Source of the DNA: an uncultured Saprospiraceae bacterium
GTDB lineage: Bacteria > Bacteroidota > Bacteroidia > Chitinophagales > Saprospiraceae
Direction: 5' to 3'
DNA length: 35,036 nt
Assembly: GCA_934699305.1 (NCBI GenBank)
Contig: CAKUWM010000005.1
Coordinates: forward strand, 1-35,036
Positions 17,193-24,515 of this stretch are shown here, in pieces. The number at the start of each line of letters is the position of its first letter. The first letter of the stretch is position 1. A model generated the notes under the pieces. The model was not told the origin of the DNA. It ran no database searches and saw only the letters and a list, made by a program, of their open reading frames with translations. A program made the position numbers and the translations under genes.

Positions 17193-18683
17193 CTATAGTC
17201 TGTTGAGTCCGGCTTTAGCCTTTTGATGCAAGCTTGACTTGTATTCGGATGGTGATAAAGAAATGCAAAGATTGTAATACTTTCGAGCCTGAGCCTTATT
17301 ATTTCTTTGTTCGTATATCAATCCTATATTGAGGGCAGCATTACAAGCGTAATAAGCGGGATATTTTTTCCCTTTTTCGAGGGTAATTAAATAATAATTT
17401 AGGGCTGCTGCCTCATTTGAAAGAGAGTGTAACACGCGTCCCATCCGATAGTTGTATTCCAATCGTTCCAGGACACTATTAAAATCGGATTCTTTTTTGC
17501 TATTTAAGAGTTGAAAGGATCTTTGCAGATAGTTGCCATCATAAAGCAGTCGGGCTTTAAGTAGGTCTATATTGGGTATTTGACCGGCATTGGCCTCGCG
17601 GAGTGCGGCTTTGTCCTCATCGACGATAGCACGACCATATTTTATAATATTGGCATTATTCATAAGGTATCCGGCTACATTGCCTTCAACAAGCTGACTC
17701 CAGGCGAGCTTCTGATAGGCTTCTTTGATGTAATTTCGACCTTTAAACTGTCTCAGATAGGACTTTAAATAAAGATCAGCATCGGGGTCAAGTCGATGGA
17801 GCTTTGCCATGCCCAACATAAAATTGAGATAGTGAAAAGGAAAATAATTACTTCCTACAGGGCGTTTCATCAAAATATTGATTGCCACATCATTTCTCCC
17901 TGAACGCATGGCTATATTACTTAGTGCAAAACAAGCCAAGGGACTATTGTCAGAGTCTAAGCCAGCTTGAGATACTATTTTCCAGGCATTTTCAGCATCA
18001 TTATTGAGGTGAAGTTGTACAAAGGCATACATGACTATGGCTTCATCCCTAAAGAGGAAGGGTCGGTCATAACGGATGACGGATTCAAGTTCTTTGATAC
18101 CCTGATCGATCGTACCTTCCATGCCACCCAACCAGGAGACTCCCCATCGGTATTCGTCCGGAATAGTGCCGATGGCTGCATGCAACACACCCATACTTTT
18201 CTTATTGAGTATAAAGGTTGGAAATTTTTCAGTATTGTTTTTTAAATCTTTGTAAGCCGCTTTTATTTCAAAAAATGCGCGTGTATATTCTTCAAACTTC
18301 AGCCTCGTCAATGCCCACTGTAGTTGCATTTCAGCCCTACAATACAAAAAATAAGGAGATGCAGGATCTGTCTTGCCAATCATCGACAAACGGGTGTTTT
18401 TATTGGCTTTCATCTTATTGAAATCGGCATCCGTCTCGCCAATAAATGCAGAGAAGAAGTCGATATAATTTTCCAGAAAATAGGTGACATAATTGTTGGG
18501 CTCAGACGTTCTTATGTATTGAATTTTTTGTTCCGCCTCCTTAAAGCGCAGTTGCATAATCAATTGATACGCCTTACGGGCATTCGAGCTAAAATCAATG
18601 GACTTCTTTTGAGCATGAATACTCTGAGGCTGCATGAGGCACATAAGCCAAATGGAAACAATAAAAATTAAAGGATGCTTCAA
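17193..18683 (-). CDS. Secreted tetratricopeptide-repeat protein
   Basis: This 496-aa protein has an N-terminal signal peptide (hydrophobic residues about 4-20, ending at SIHAQ). A long all-helical body follows, with TPR-like pairs such as NARKAYQLIMQLRFKEAEQKI near the start and AALNYYLITLEKGKKYPAYY and NKAQARKYYNLCISLSPSEYK near the end. A conserved-looking centre contains WGVSWLGGMEGTIDQGIKEL. It probably serves as a periplasmic or outer-membrane scaffold; the partner is unknown. A strong terminator belonging to the upstream gene separates it from that gene, so it needs its own promoter in the 85-bp gap. A minus-strand TATTTTTG (18694-18701) lies there, but very close to the start. Confidence 0.72.
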   Translation of the reverse strand: MKHPLIFIVSIWLMCLMQPQSIHAQKKSIDFSSNARKAYQLIMQLRFKEAEQKIQYIRTSEPNNYVTYFLENYIDFFSAFIGETDADFNKMKANKNTRLSMIGKTDPASPYFLYCRAEMQLQWALTRLKFEEYTRAFFEIKAAYKDLKNNTEKFPTFILNKKSMGVLHAAIGTIPDEYRWGVSWLGGMEGTIDQGIKELESVIRYDRPFLFRDEAIVMYAFVQLHLNNDAENAWKIVSQAGLDSDNSPLACFALSNIAMRSGRNDVAINILMKRPVGSNYFPFHYLNFMLGMAKLHRLDPDADLYLKSYLRQFKGRNYIKEAYQKLAWSQLVEGNVAGYLMNNANIIKYGRAIVDEDKAALREANAGQIPNIDLLKARLLYDGNYLQRSFQLLNSKKESDFNSVLERLEYNYRMGRVLHSLSNEAAALNYYLITLEKGKKYPAYYACNAALNIGLIYEQRNNKAQARKYYNLCISLSPSEYKSSLHQKAKAGLNRL

Positions 18684-18710
18684 AACAGGCTATCAAAAAT
18701 ATTTTTTAAA

Positions 18711-18751
18711 ATAAAAAGCCTCAAACACCAGATCAGTATTTGAGGCTTTTC
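18711..18751 (-). terminator. Rho-independent terminator of the bshB1-nif3 operon
   Basis: AAAAGCCTCAAA (18714-18725) and TTTGAGGCTTTT (18739-18750) form a perfect 12-bp stem. On the minus strand the stem is followed by TTTTTATTTT. It lies 18 bp after the zinc-ribbon gene stop and is a clear intrinsic terminator. Confidence 0.85.
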
Positions 18752-18768
18752 CGGGAAGTATCATCCGC

Positions 18769-19527
18769 CTAAGCTTCAGTGGTTTCTTCTTCCAAGATAG
18801 TGGCTTTGTCCACTAAGATACGTCCACAATGCTCGCACACTAAGATCTTCTTGGTCAATCCTATCTCCATCTGGAGCTGTGGTGGAATAGCGTTATAACA
18901 TCCGCCACATGCGTTACGCTCGACAGAGACAACAGCCAATCCATTGCGATAAGTATTTCTAATCTTTTGGTATGCTTTTAGGAGGCGTTCTTCGATTTTC
19001 TTTTGTTGCTTTTCTGACACAGCCAAAAGTTTTTCTTCATCTTTCTCGGTACGGCTGATGATCTCTTTCAGCTCAACTAATTTCTTTTCGAGGTCTTCCT
19101 GCTTATTAGCTCTGCGTTCCTGAGCAGCGACCAATGCTTCATTTTTACCTTCCTTGGAAAAGCGCAATTCTTTGATTTTTTTCTCTGCCAATTGGATATC
19201 CAACTTCTGGAGCTCGATTTCTTTGTTTACGGCATCAAATTCACGGTTGTTCTTGACTTTATCCAATTGTTTTTCGTACTTGGCTATCAAGGCTTCGCTT
19301 TCTTTGATGTGGTTTTGGTAATTTTTTATATCCAGTTCCATCGTCTTAATAGCCGTATCAATCTTCGTAACGCGGGTATCTAAGCCTGCGACTTCATCTT
19401 CCAGATCACTCACCTCCATTGGAAGCTCACCTTTAAGAATTCGAATTTCATCAATTTGAGAGTCGATTTGTTGAAGATTGTATAATGATCTTAGTTTTTC
19501 ACTAACTGATAATTCCTTTTTTGCCAT
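18769..19527 (-). CDS. Coiled-coil protein with C-terminal C4 zinc ribbon (zf-RING_7 type)
   Basis: In this 252-aa protein, residues about 12-195 are highly charged and helical with heptad character, forming a long antiparallel coiled coil. The C-terminus carries a four-cysteine zinc ribbon: Cys207 and Cys210 in NACGGCYNAIPP, then Cys231 and Cys234 in VCEHCGRILV. This is the layout of the widespread CT398/zf-RING_7 family, for which nucleic-acid or secretion-related roles have been suggested; no enzymatic motif is visible. It follows the nif3-like gene by 5 bp, a pairing common in Bacteroidota, and is the last gene of the operon. Confidence 0.85.
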   Translation of the reverse strand: MAKKELSVSEKLRSLYNLQQIDSQIDEIRILKGELPMEVSDLEDEVAGLDTRVTKIDTAIKTMELDIKNYQNHIKESEALIAKYEKQLDKVKNNREFDAVNKEIELQKLDIQLAEKKIKELRFSKEGKNEALVAAQERRANKQEDLEKKLVELKEIISRTEKDEEKLLAVSEKQQKKIEERLLKAYQKIRNTYRNGLAVVSVERNACGGCYNAIPPQLQMEIGLTKKILVCEHCGRILVDKATILEEETTEA

Positions 19528-19532
19528 AATTT

Positions 19533-20330
19533 TTATAAATAGTTAATTGGATTTGTAATAACTTTAGTCGAACGAAGCGCAAAATTACTAATTTTTTTGA
19601 TTATCAAGTCTTTAATTAAATTTATCGTAAATTGTTCACTTTCATAATGTCCGATATCGGCTATCATAATTTTATCGTTGGCGTCAAAAAACTCATGATA
19701 TTTAAAGTCGGCCGTTATGAAAACGTCGCATTCCGCCGCTATTGCCTGATTTAATAAAAAAGATCCTGACCCACCGCACACTGCAACCTTGTGAATGGTA
19801 GTCTTCACAGGACGTGTATATTTTATAACATGTACCTGCATCTTTTGTTTCAAGTCTTCCAGAAAAAATGTCCATTCCATAGGATGTTGAGTCCAGCCAA
19901 TAAGTCCGGTACCGCGAGGCCGCTCGTTGATTAGTGTGCCGAAATGAGGCAGGAGAGCCTCACATCGTGATAACCCGATTCTTTCTGCGATTTTATTGTT
20001 GACGCCATCTTCAATCACATTATCGAGATTGGTATGTATGGCATATATGGCAATGTTGTTGCGAATTGCTTTGATGATGGTGCGCTGGACGTAATTTTGT
20101 CCGGTGAATCTTTTTAAGCCGGAGAAGACTATCGGATGATGGGCAATAACCAGATTAAAACCGGCTTCTATGGCTTCATCGACTACAGTCTCCGTAGCAT
20201 CCAGGCTAATGATGGCACCAGTAATGTCCATGTCAGGATGTCCGACAATCAGACCACTATTGTCATAATTTTCCTGATATTCAAGCGGTGCATGTTGTTC
20301 TAAATGTTTTATAATTTCTTGCAACTTCAT
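19533..20330 (-). CDS. NIF3-like dinuclear metal-centre protein (short form)
   Basis: This 265-aa protein matches the NIF3/YbgI/DUF34 family. The metal-binding region is seen in VIAHHPIVFSG (His64, His65), IHTNLDN (Asp103) and, near the C-terminus, IADIGHYESEQF, which supplies the second His/Glu set. It is the short form, lacking the central insertion that makes many family members about 370 aa. The family forms hexameric rings with a dinuclear metal site; GTP cyclohydrolase-like and metal-chaperone roles have been suggested. The frame extends to a GTG at 20336, but the ATG at 20330 is more likely. It lies 15 bp after bshB1. Confidence 0.88.
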   Translation of the reverse strand: MKLQEIIKHLEQHAPLEYQENYDNSGLIVGHPDMDITGAIISLDATETVVDEAIEAGFNLVIAHHPIVFSGLKRFTGQNYVQRTIIKAIRNNIAIYAIHTNLDNVIEDGVNNKIAERIGLSRCEALLPHFGTLINERPRGTGLIGWTQHPMEWTFFLEDLKQKMQVHVIKYTRPVKTTIHKVAVCGGSGSFLLNQAIAAECDVFITADFKYHEFFDANDKIMIADIGHYESEQFTINLIKDLIIKKISNFALRSTKVITNPINYL

Positions 20331-20345
20331 GTACACATTCCTTTA

Positions 20346-21071
20346 CTATTTTCCAACTAAATGCATCAAATCTCCAACACATGGCACACTTCTACTTACA
20401 AAGCCTTCCCCTAATTTCACTCCTGCAGCACGTCCCATTTCTCTTGCCCTCGCTTCTAAAAATACCCAGAAATCTTCATCGCTAATGGGTGTATGCACCT
20501 GCTCTTTATTCATAAAAAATTGAGATGCATAAGCCGACACCATTTCCAGTTTCTTTTGATGATACTCTGTTATATCCACGACAATATGTGGTGCAATGTG
20601 CATATCCTGGATGTAGTTAAGCACTATTTTAGGCCGCCAACGGTCGAGAACAGCACCTTCGTCATCTTTCAGTTCCACTTTGACCAATCCACTGATAAAT
20701 GTCGCCCTATCCACTAATTCGGCGCCCTTGCCATGATCCGGATGGCGGTCAGATGGGGCATTGGCGAGGATTATCGAAGGCTTTGCTATCCGAATGATAC
20801 GGGCTACAGCCAGTATGGACGCTTCATCTACAATAAAAAATCCATCCTTAAGCTTCAGATTATGTCTCCACATACCACCCAACCTCTTACGGGCTTCCTC
20901 GGCTTCTTCCAGGCGTAGTGGACCACTACCATTGGAACCCAATTCTCCCATCGTCAAGTCCAGCAAGCCAACGCTATGACCCTGTTCAATCATTTTAATA
21001 AGTGTGCCGCCTGAACCCAGTTCTATGTCATCAGGATGTGCCCCAATAGCGAGGATATCTACTTTCTGCAT
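20346..21071 (-). CDS. bshB1: Bacillithiol biosynthesis deacetylase BshB1
   Basis: This 241-aa LmbE-like/PIG-L zinc deacetylase removes acetyl from GlcNAc-malate in bacillithiol synthesis. The metal motif AHPDD gives His12 and Asp15, and RHPDHGKGAE gives His113. The signatures GELGSNGSGPLR (43-54) and FFMNKEQVHTP are characteristic of the BshB1 subgroup rather than other PIG-L enzymes. Presence of this gene implies that the organism makes bacillithiol as its low-molecular-weight thiol; bshA and bshC are not in the window. The gene follows the NTF2-like gene by only 2 bp and precedes nif3, so it is within a four-gene operon. Confidence 0.93.
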   Translation of the reverse strand: MQKVDILAIGAHPDDIELGSGGTLIKMIEQGHSVGLLDLTMGELGSNGSGPLRLEEAEEARKRLGGMWRHNLKLKDGFFIVDEASILAVARIIRIAKPSIILANAPSDRHPDHGKGAELVDRATFISGLVKVELKDDEGAVLDRWRPKIVLNYIQDMHIAPHIVVDITEYHQKKLEMVSAYASQFFMNKEQVHTPISDEDFWVFLEARAREMGRAAGVKLGEGFVSRSVPCVGDLMHLVGK

Positions 21072-21073
21072 GT

Positions 21074-21556
21074 TTAATCGGTTAATACTTCACCTGAAGG
21101 TAATAATTTAATATACTCCTTAACGTATGCATTGGGGACGGCTACGCTTAGGTTGTAATAAGCAATCTTCCATTTTCCGCTCACTTTGGCGAGCACACCT
21201 GTTGCCCTACATGGCCCCATCCACGTCTTCAGGCTTTCGTCAAACATCACTTTTTTTCCCTTCATGTCATAGTAATGCCTGTCATAAGGCTCAAAATGCC
21301 ATGCTTTCCTTCCGCGAAAATACTTGCCTAAATCTCTTGCCATCGAAGCTCTATCCCACCTTTCCGAGAGATCCGTGCCTAAATATACAGCATCTTCCGA
21401 CATCAATCCGAAAAAAGTAGCAGAATCTCCTACTGCTGCTGCATGATGCCAGGCATCTATCACCTTATTTTGTTCTTCCCGACTCGAATCATTTTTGAAT
21501 GAGGAAAAAGCTACTGCAACAGACGCAAGGCACAACAACATCAAAGTCGATTTCAT
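21074..21556 (-). CDS. Secreted SnoaL/NTF2-like (DUF4440-type) protein
   Basis: This protein of about 160 aa has an N-terminal signal peptide (MKSTLMLLCLASVAVAFSSF) and one NTF2-like cone domain. Its pattern, a VIDAWHHAAAVGDSATFFGLMSEDAVYLGTD helix-strand start, then MARDLGKYF and a C-terminal TGVLAKVSGKWKIAYYNLSVAVPN, is that of SnoaL_3/DUF4440 proteins, which are ligand-binding or small-molecule enzymes of varied function. A start at 21571 adds MRYTI; the start at 21556 gives a more typical signal peptide. It is the first gene of the bshB1 operon, so it may share its regulation, but no functional tie is evident. Confidence 0.75.
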   Translation of the reverse strand: MKSTLMLLCLASVAVAFSSFKNDSSREEQNKVIDAWHHAAAVGDSATFFGLMSEDAVYLGTDLSERWDRASMARDLGKYFRGRKAWHFEPYDRHYYDMKGKKVMFDESLKTWMGPCRATGVLAKVSGKWKIAYYNLSVAVPNAYVKEYIKLLPSGEVLTD

Positions 21557-21627
21557 AATGGTATATCTCATTTGCTCTGAATATTACTTTGTAAACTCAA
21601 TGTAAAAACGGTTAAAGTTAAAAAATG

Positions 21628-21658
21628 TTGGAAAATAATTCAGGATGTCTTATCTTTA
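21628..21658 (+). promoter_or_regulatory. Candidate comM promoter
   Basis: TTG at 21628-21630 and TATCTTTA at 21651-21658 are separated by 20 bp, the expected Bacteroidota spacing, with one mismatch in the -7 box. It lies 35 bp before the ATG at 21694, which also argues against the upstream start at 21625. Confidence 0.45.
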
Positions 21659-21693
21659 CACAACTTAATAACTTAATCACCAATTTCTGTAAT

Positions 21694-23253
21694 ATGTTAG
21701 TAAAAGTATATGCCAGTGCAACTCATGGAGTGGATGCATGTACCATTGATGTTGAAGTCAACTCGGGAGGTCCTGTGCAGGCCGGCAAAATGGGTTATTT
21801 CTTGGTAGGCTTACCGGACAATGCGGTCAAAGAAGGATATATGCGTATAGCAGCCGCCACCTCTAATATTGGTCTAAAGTTGCCCCGCATCAATATGACT
21901 GTCAATCTGGCACCGGCCGATATGAAAAAAGAAGGGGCTGCCTATGATCTCCCCATTGCAATAGGCATGCTGGCTGCCTCAGGATACATCACCTCAGAGT
22001 TATTGGACAAATACATCATTTTGGGTGAGTTGTCGTTAGACGGTGAGCTAAGGCCCATCAAAGGGGCTTTGCCCATAGCCATTCAAGCGCGAAAGGAAGG
22101 ATTTAAAGGATTTATTTTACCGGCTGATAATGCCAGAGAAGCCGCCATAGTCAACGATCTGGATGTATTGGCAGCCCATAATTTAAAAGATGTCGTTCAA
22201 TTTTTTAATCAGGAAGGAAGCTTGGAAAAGATTTCTATTAATACCAGAGAAGAGTTTTTCAACAATCAATCCGATTATATGGAAGACTTTGCCGATGTAA
22301 AAGGTCAGGAAAACATCAAAAGAGCGCTTGAAATAGCGGCAGCCGGTGGGCACAACGTTATCCTCATAGGTCCGCCCGGCGCAGGAAAAACCATGCTCGC
22401 GAAGCGTCTTCCCACCATTTTACCTCAACTGTCCCTCAAGGAAGCACTCGAAACTACTAAAATTCACTCCGTTGCCGGCACACTTACCAAAGGTTCTTCT
22501 CTCATCACTCGAAGACCATTCCGCTCACCACATCATACGATAAGCGACGTGGCACTGGTAGGTGGCGGATCCAATCCACGACCCGGAGAAATATCCCTTG
22601 CGCACAATGGCGTATTGTTTTTAGACGAATTACCAGAGTTTAAAAGGGAAGCATTAGAGGTTATGCGGCAACCGATGGAAGACCGTGTTGTAACCATAAG
22701 CCGGGCACGTCAAACGATTGATTATCCCGCAAGTCTGATGTTGGTCGCCTCCATGAATCCTTGCCCTTGCGGCTATTACAACCATCCCGAAAAGGAATGT
22801 GTGTGTGCGCCCGGAGTAGTCAAAAAATATTTAAACAAAATATCAGGTCCACTCTTAGACCGCATAGACCTACACGTGGAAGTGACACCCGTATCTTATG
22901 ATAAATTGACTGATGACCAACCCAATATCGAAAGAAGTGAATCCATACGACAAAGGGTAGTCGCCGCCCGGGAAATACAGGAAGAACGATTCAAAGAAAT
23001 CAAAAACGTATATTCCAATGCTCAGATGCCCGGCAATGTCGTAAGGAAATTGTGTCATCTCACGCCTCAAGGTACCGCTCTTCTTAAGGCCGCCATGACA
23101 AAGCAACAACTCTCAGCGCGTGCCTATGACAGAATATTAAAGGTAAGCAGGACTATTGCAGACTTAGCAGGAAGCCCCGATATTACGATAGAACACCTCG
23201 CGGAGGCAATACATTTTAGGAGCTTGGACAAGGAGTCATGGATGCCGGCTTAG
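21694..23253 (+). CDS. comM: YifB/ComM-family Mg-chelatase-like AAA+ ATPase
   Basis: This 519-aa protein has an N-terminal Lon-S16-like (ChlI) domain, seen in GYFLVGLPDNAVKE and ILGELSLDGELRPIKGALP. An AAA+ core follows, with Walker A GPPGAGKT at about 226-233, RPFRSPHHTISDVALVGGG, the Walker B strand VLFLDELPEF, and a Cys cluster in NPCPCGYY. In proteobacteria ComM is a branch-migration helicase that aids integration of incoming DNA during natural transformation; the biochemical role in Bacteroidota is inferred. The longest frame starts at 21625, but homology begins at MLVKVYASATHGVDA (21694), and a promoter-like sequence overlaps the extra region. Confidence 0.93.
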   Translation: MLVKVYASATHGVDACTIDVEVNSGGPVQAGKMGYFLVGLPDNAVKEGYMRIAAATSNIGLKLPRINMTVNLAPADMKKEGAAYDLPIAIGMLAASGYITSELLDKYIILGELSLDGELRPIKGALPIAIQARKEGFKGFILPADNAREAAIVNDLDVLAAHNLKDVVQFFNQEGSLEKISINTREEFFNNQSDYMEDFADVKGQENIKRALEIAAAGGHNVILIGPPGAGKTMLAKRLPTILPQLSLKEALETTKIHSVAGTLTKGSSLITRRPFRSPHHTISDVALVGGGSNPRPGEISLAHNGVLFLDELPEFKREALEVMRQPMEDRVVTISRARQTIDYPASLMLVASMNPCPCGYYNHPEKECVCAPGVVKKYLNKISGPLLDRIDLHVEVTPVSYDKLTDDQPNIERSESIRQRVVAAREIQEERFKEIKNVYSNAQMPGNVVRKLCHLTPQGTALLKAAMTKQQLSARAYDRILKVSRTIADLAGSPDITIEHLAEAIHFRSLDKESWMPA

Positions 23254-23280
23254 AATATGAGCATCATATTTTCTATAAAT

Positions 23281-23370
23281 ATAGCCCACGGTTTAAACAT
23301 AGCCCACGGTTTAAACATAGCCCACGGTTTAAACATAGCCCACGGTTTAAACATAGCCCACGGTTTAAAC
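23281..23370 (+). repeat. Five exact tandem copies of an 18-bp half-palindrome
   Basis: The unit ATAGCCCACGGTTTAAAC occurs five times without a mismatch. Each unit contains the left arm of the palindrome and an 8-bp self-complementary GTTTAAAC. Only the last copy is followed by the right arm. Every left arm could pair with that one right arm. Confidence 0.95.
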
Positions 23371-23382
23371 CGTGGGCTATGT
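23351..23382. repeat. Perfect 32-bp palindrome, copy 1 (core GTTTAAAC)
   Basis: Arms CATAGCCCACG and CGTGGGCTATG flank the core GTTTAAAC, with an extra A-T pair at the ends. It overlaps the last tandem unit and lies 79 bp before the transposase ATG. It should form a hairpin in single-stranded DNA, the substrate type for Y1 transposases. Confidence 0.93.
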
Positions 23383-23391
23383 GACCATGGT

Positions 23392-23580
23392 CTATGACGG
23401 AAATCAACCGAAAACCAACCGTTTCAACGGTTTATTAAAACATGAAAATAAAAATTGAATATGCCACATTCATTAAACAAAATATGGATACACGCCATTT
23501 GGGCTACCAAAAAACGACAACCATTTATTCATTCATCGGTTGAAAATAAAATACACCAATTGATCGCAGAACAGCTTCGG
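23392..23580 (+). repeat. Direct repeat, copy 1 (leader plus transposase 5' end)
   Basis: This is nearly identical to 24014-24202, shifted by 622 bp. It starts CTATGACGGAAATCAACC, includes a hairpin AACCGTT-TC-AACGGTT at 23417-23432, and continues into the first 40 codons of the transposase. Confidence 0.88.
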
Positions 23581-23895
23581 GAGCTGGGCTGTCCGGTACG
23601 GATTATTAACGGTATGCCCGATCATATTCATTGTTTATTTTTATTAAACCCACAAAAATCAATTGCGGAGGTTATTAAGCAAATCAAAGGTAGCAGCTCG
23701 CATTTCATCAATCAAAATAATTTAATACCGGAAAAATTTGCCTGGCAAACCGGATATGCTGGCTATTCAGTTTCTGAATCAGTGGTGCAGAAGGTATTTC
23801 TATATATTCAAAACCAAAAACAACACCACGCAAAGATAACATATCAGCAGGAGCATGATGAATTTTTGAAGTTATATGGAATTGATACCAAATAG
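23461..23895 (+). CDS. REP-associated Y1 transposase (IS200/IS605 TnpA-like)
   Basis: This 144-aa protein shows the TnpA/RAYT pattern: an N-terminal NKIWIHAIWATKKRQPFI strand, the HUH metal motif in GMPDHIHCLFLL, a helix with SSSHFINQ, and the tyrosine region WQTGYAGYSVSESVVQ, followed by IQNQKQHH and a KLYGID tail. Such enzymes cut and rejoin single-stranded DNA through a phosphotyrosine link at sites beside hairpins. The reading frame is intact and probably encodes an active enzyme. The ATG at 23461 is preferred over a TTG two codons earlier. No tnpB or guide-RNA-like gene accompanies it, consistent with a single-gene RAYT. Confidence 0.9.
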   Translation: MPHSLNKIWIHAIWATKKRQPFIHSSVENKIHQLIAEQLRELGCPVRIINGMPDHIHCLFLLNPQKSIAEVIKQIKGSSSHFINQNNLIPEKFAWQTGYAGYSVSESVVQKVFLYIQNQKQHHAKITYQQEHDEFLKLYGIDTK

Positions 23896-23960
23896 ACCAA
23901 TTGGTTTACCAGCTTTATGATCTAACGGACGAAGAAATCGCCATTATAGAAAATGGATAA
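23892..23960 (+). pseudogene. Orphan peptide tail resembling the C-terminus of restriction-modification enzymes
   Basis: Reading from 23892 in the -1 frame relative to the transposase gives IDQLVYQLYDLTDEEIAIIE and then NG and a stop. The pattern I-D-x-L-V-Y-x-L-Y-x-L-T-x-E-E-I is often seen at the C-terminus of type II restriction/methyltransferase proteins. No start codon or upstream coding sequence is present, so it looks like a remnant, or a tail once read by frameshift from the transposase. Confidence 0.4.
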
Positions 23961-23987
23961 ATCCATTGATGAAATATTACATACATA

Positions 23988-24019
23988 TCATAGCCCACGA
24001 ATTAATTCGTGGGCTATGA
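23988..24019. repeat. Perfect 32-bp palindrome, copy 2 (core AATTAATT)
   Basis: It has the same arms as copy 1 (CATAGCCCACG / CGTGGGCTATG) but the self-complementary core is AATTAATT instead of GTTTAAAC, and the outermost pair is T-A. It lies 28 bp after the orphan tail and before the second leader copy. Confidence 0.93.
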
Positions 24020-24202
24020 CGGAAATCAACCGAAAACCAACCGTTTCAACGGTTTATTAAAACATGAAAATAAAAATTGAATATGCCACATTCATTCAAC
24101 AAAATATGGATACACGCCATTTGGGCTACCAAAGAACGACAGCCATTTATTCATCCGCCGGTTGAAACGAAAATTCATCAATTCATTGCTGGCCAATTGC
24201 GA
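24014..24202 (+). repeat. Direct repeat, copy 2
   Basis: This is the counterpart of 23392-23580 with scattered substitutions. Similarity ends sharply after the codons for AGQLR, which correspond to AEQLR in the intact gene. Confidence 0.88.
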
Positions 24203-24298
24203 GTGAGCACTATGCCCCTAAGCCACTCCCCAAACATATCAAAATTCTCCTCCATTCATAGTATAACTAAATACTCTTTACTACATTTGTGCAAATAG
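24083..24298 (+). pseudogene. Truncated Y1 transposase (5' fragment)
   Basis: The first 40 codons match the intact transposase (MPHSFNKIWIHAIWATKERQ...). After 24202 the sequence is unrelated and the frame runs on to a TAG at 24298. The HUH and tyrosine motifs are missing, so it cannot be an active enzyme. Confidence 0.85.
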
Positions 24299-24515
24299 CA
24301 ACCGCATCATACAAAAAGGAGAAACATGATATTACACGATCGTATGTCGGGCGTCCCCGATCCATTGGGGCAGGTTGTCACTTGAAATACATTTATCCCG
24401 TTGTATAACAGGGTTGATCGGCATAAACAGACGAACAAGTGTTAGTTACACAAAGCCAATTAAAATTTCTTAGGGTATGCCTCACCCTTCAAATAATAAC
24501 GGACACTAAAACAGA

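Larger units (their letters stand above)
23281..24202 (+). mobile_element. RAYT/IS200-like Y1 transposase locus with palindromic repeats
   Basis: The locus contains, in order, an array of five 18-bp half-palindromes ending in a full palindrome, a leader with a small hairpin, a Y1 transposase gene, a second full palindrome, a second copy of the leader, and a truncated transposase start. Palindromes flanking a stand-alone Y1 HUH transposase are typical of REP-associated tyrosine transposases and IS200/IS605 elements. Exact element ends cannot be set without other copies from the genome. Confidence 0.75.

Noticed and set aside
23281..23370. CRISPR array
   Set aside because: The 18-bp units are directly adjacent with no spacers, and the repeat is half of a palindrome next to a Y1 transposase.
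23461..24298. IS605-type element with tnpB and omega RNA
   Set aside because: No TnpB-like frame exists nearby; the locus holds only the Y1 transposase and its fragment.
24326..24385. A 19-codon frame (MILHDRMSGVPDPLGQVVT) preceded by AAAAAGGAG
   Set aside because: The ribosome-binding-like sequence is striking, but the peptide is very short, resembles nothing I recognise, and lies in transposon-derived debris.
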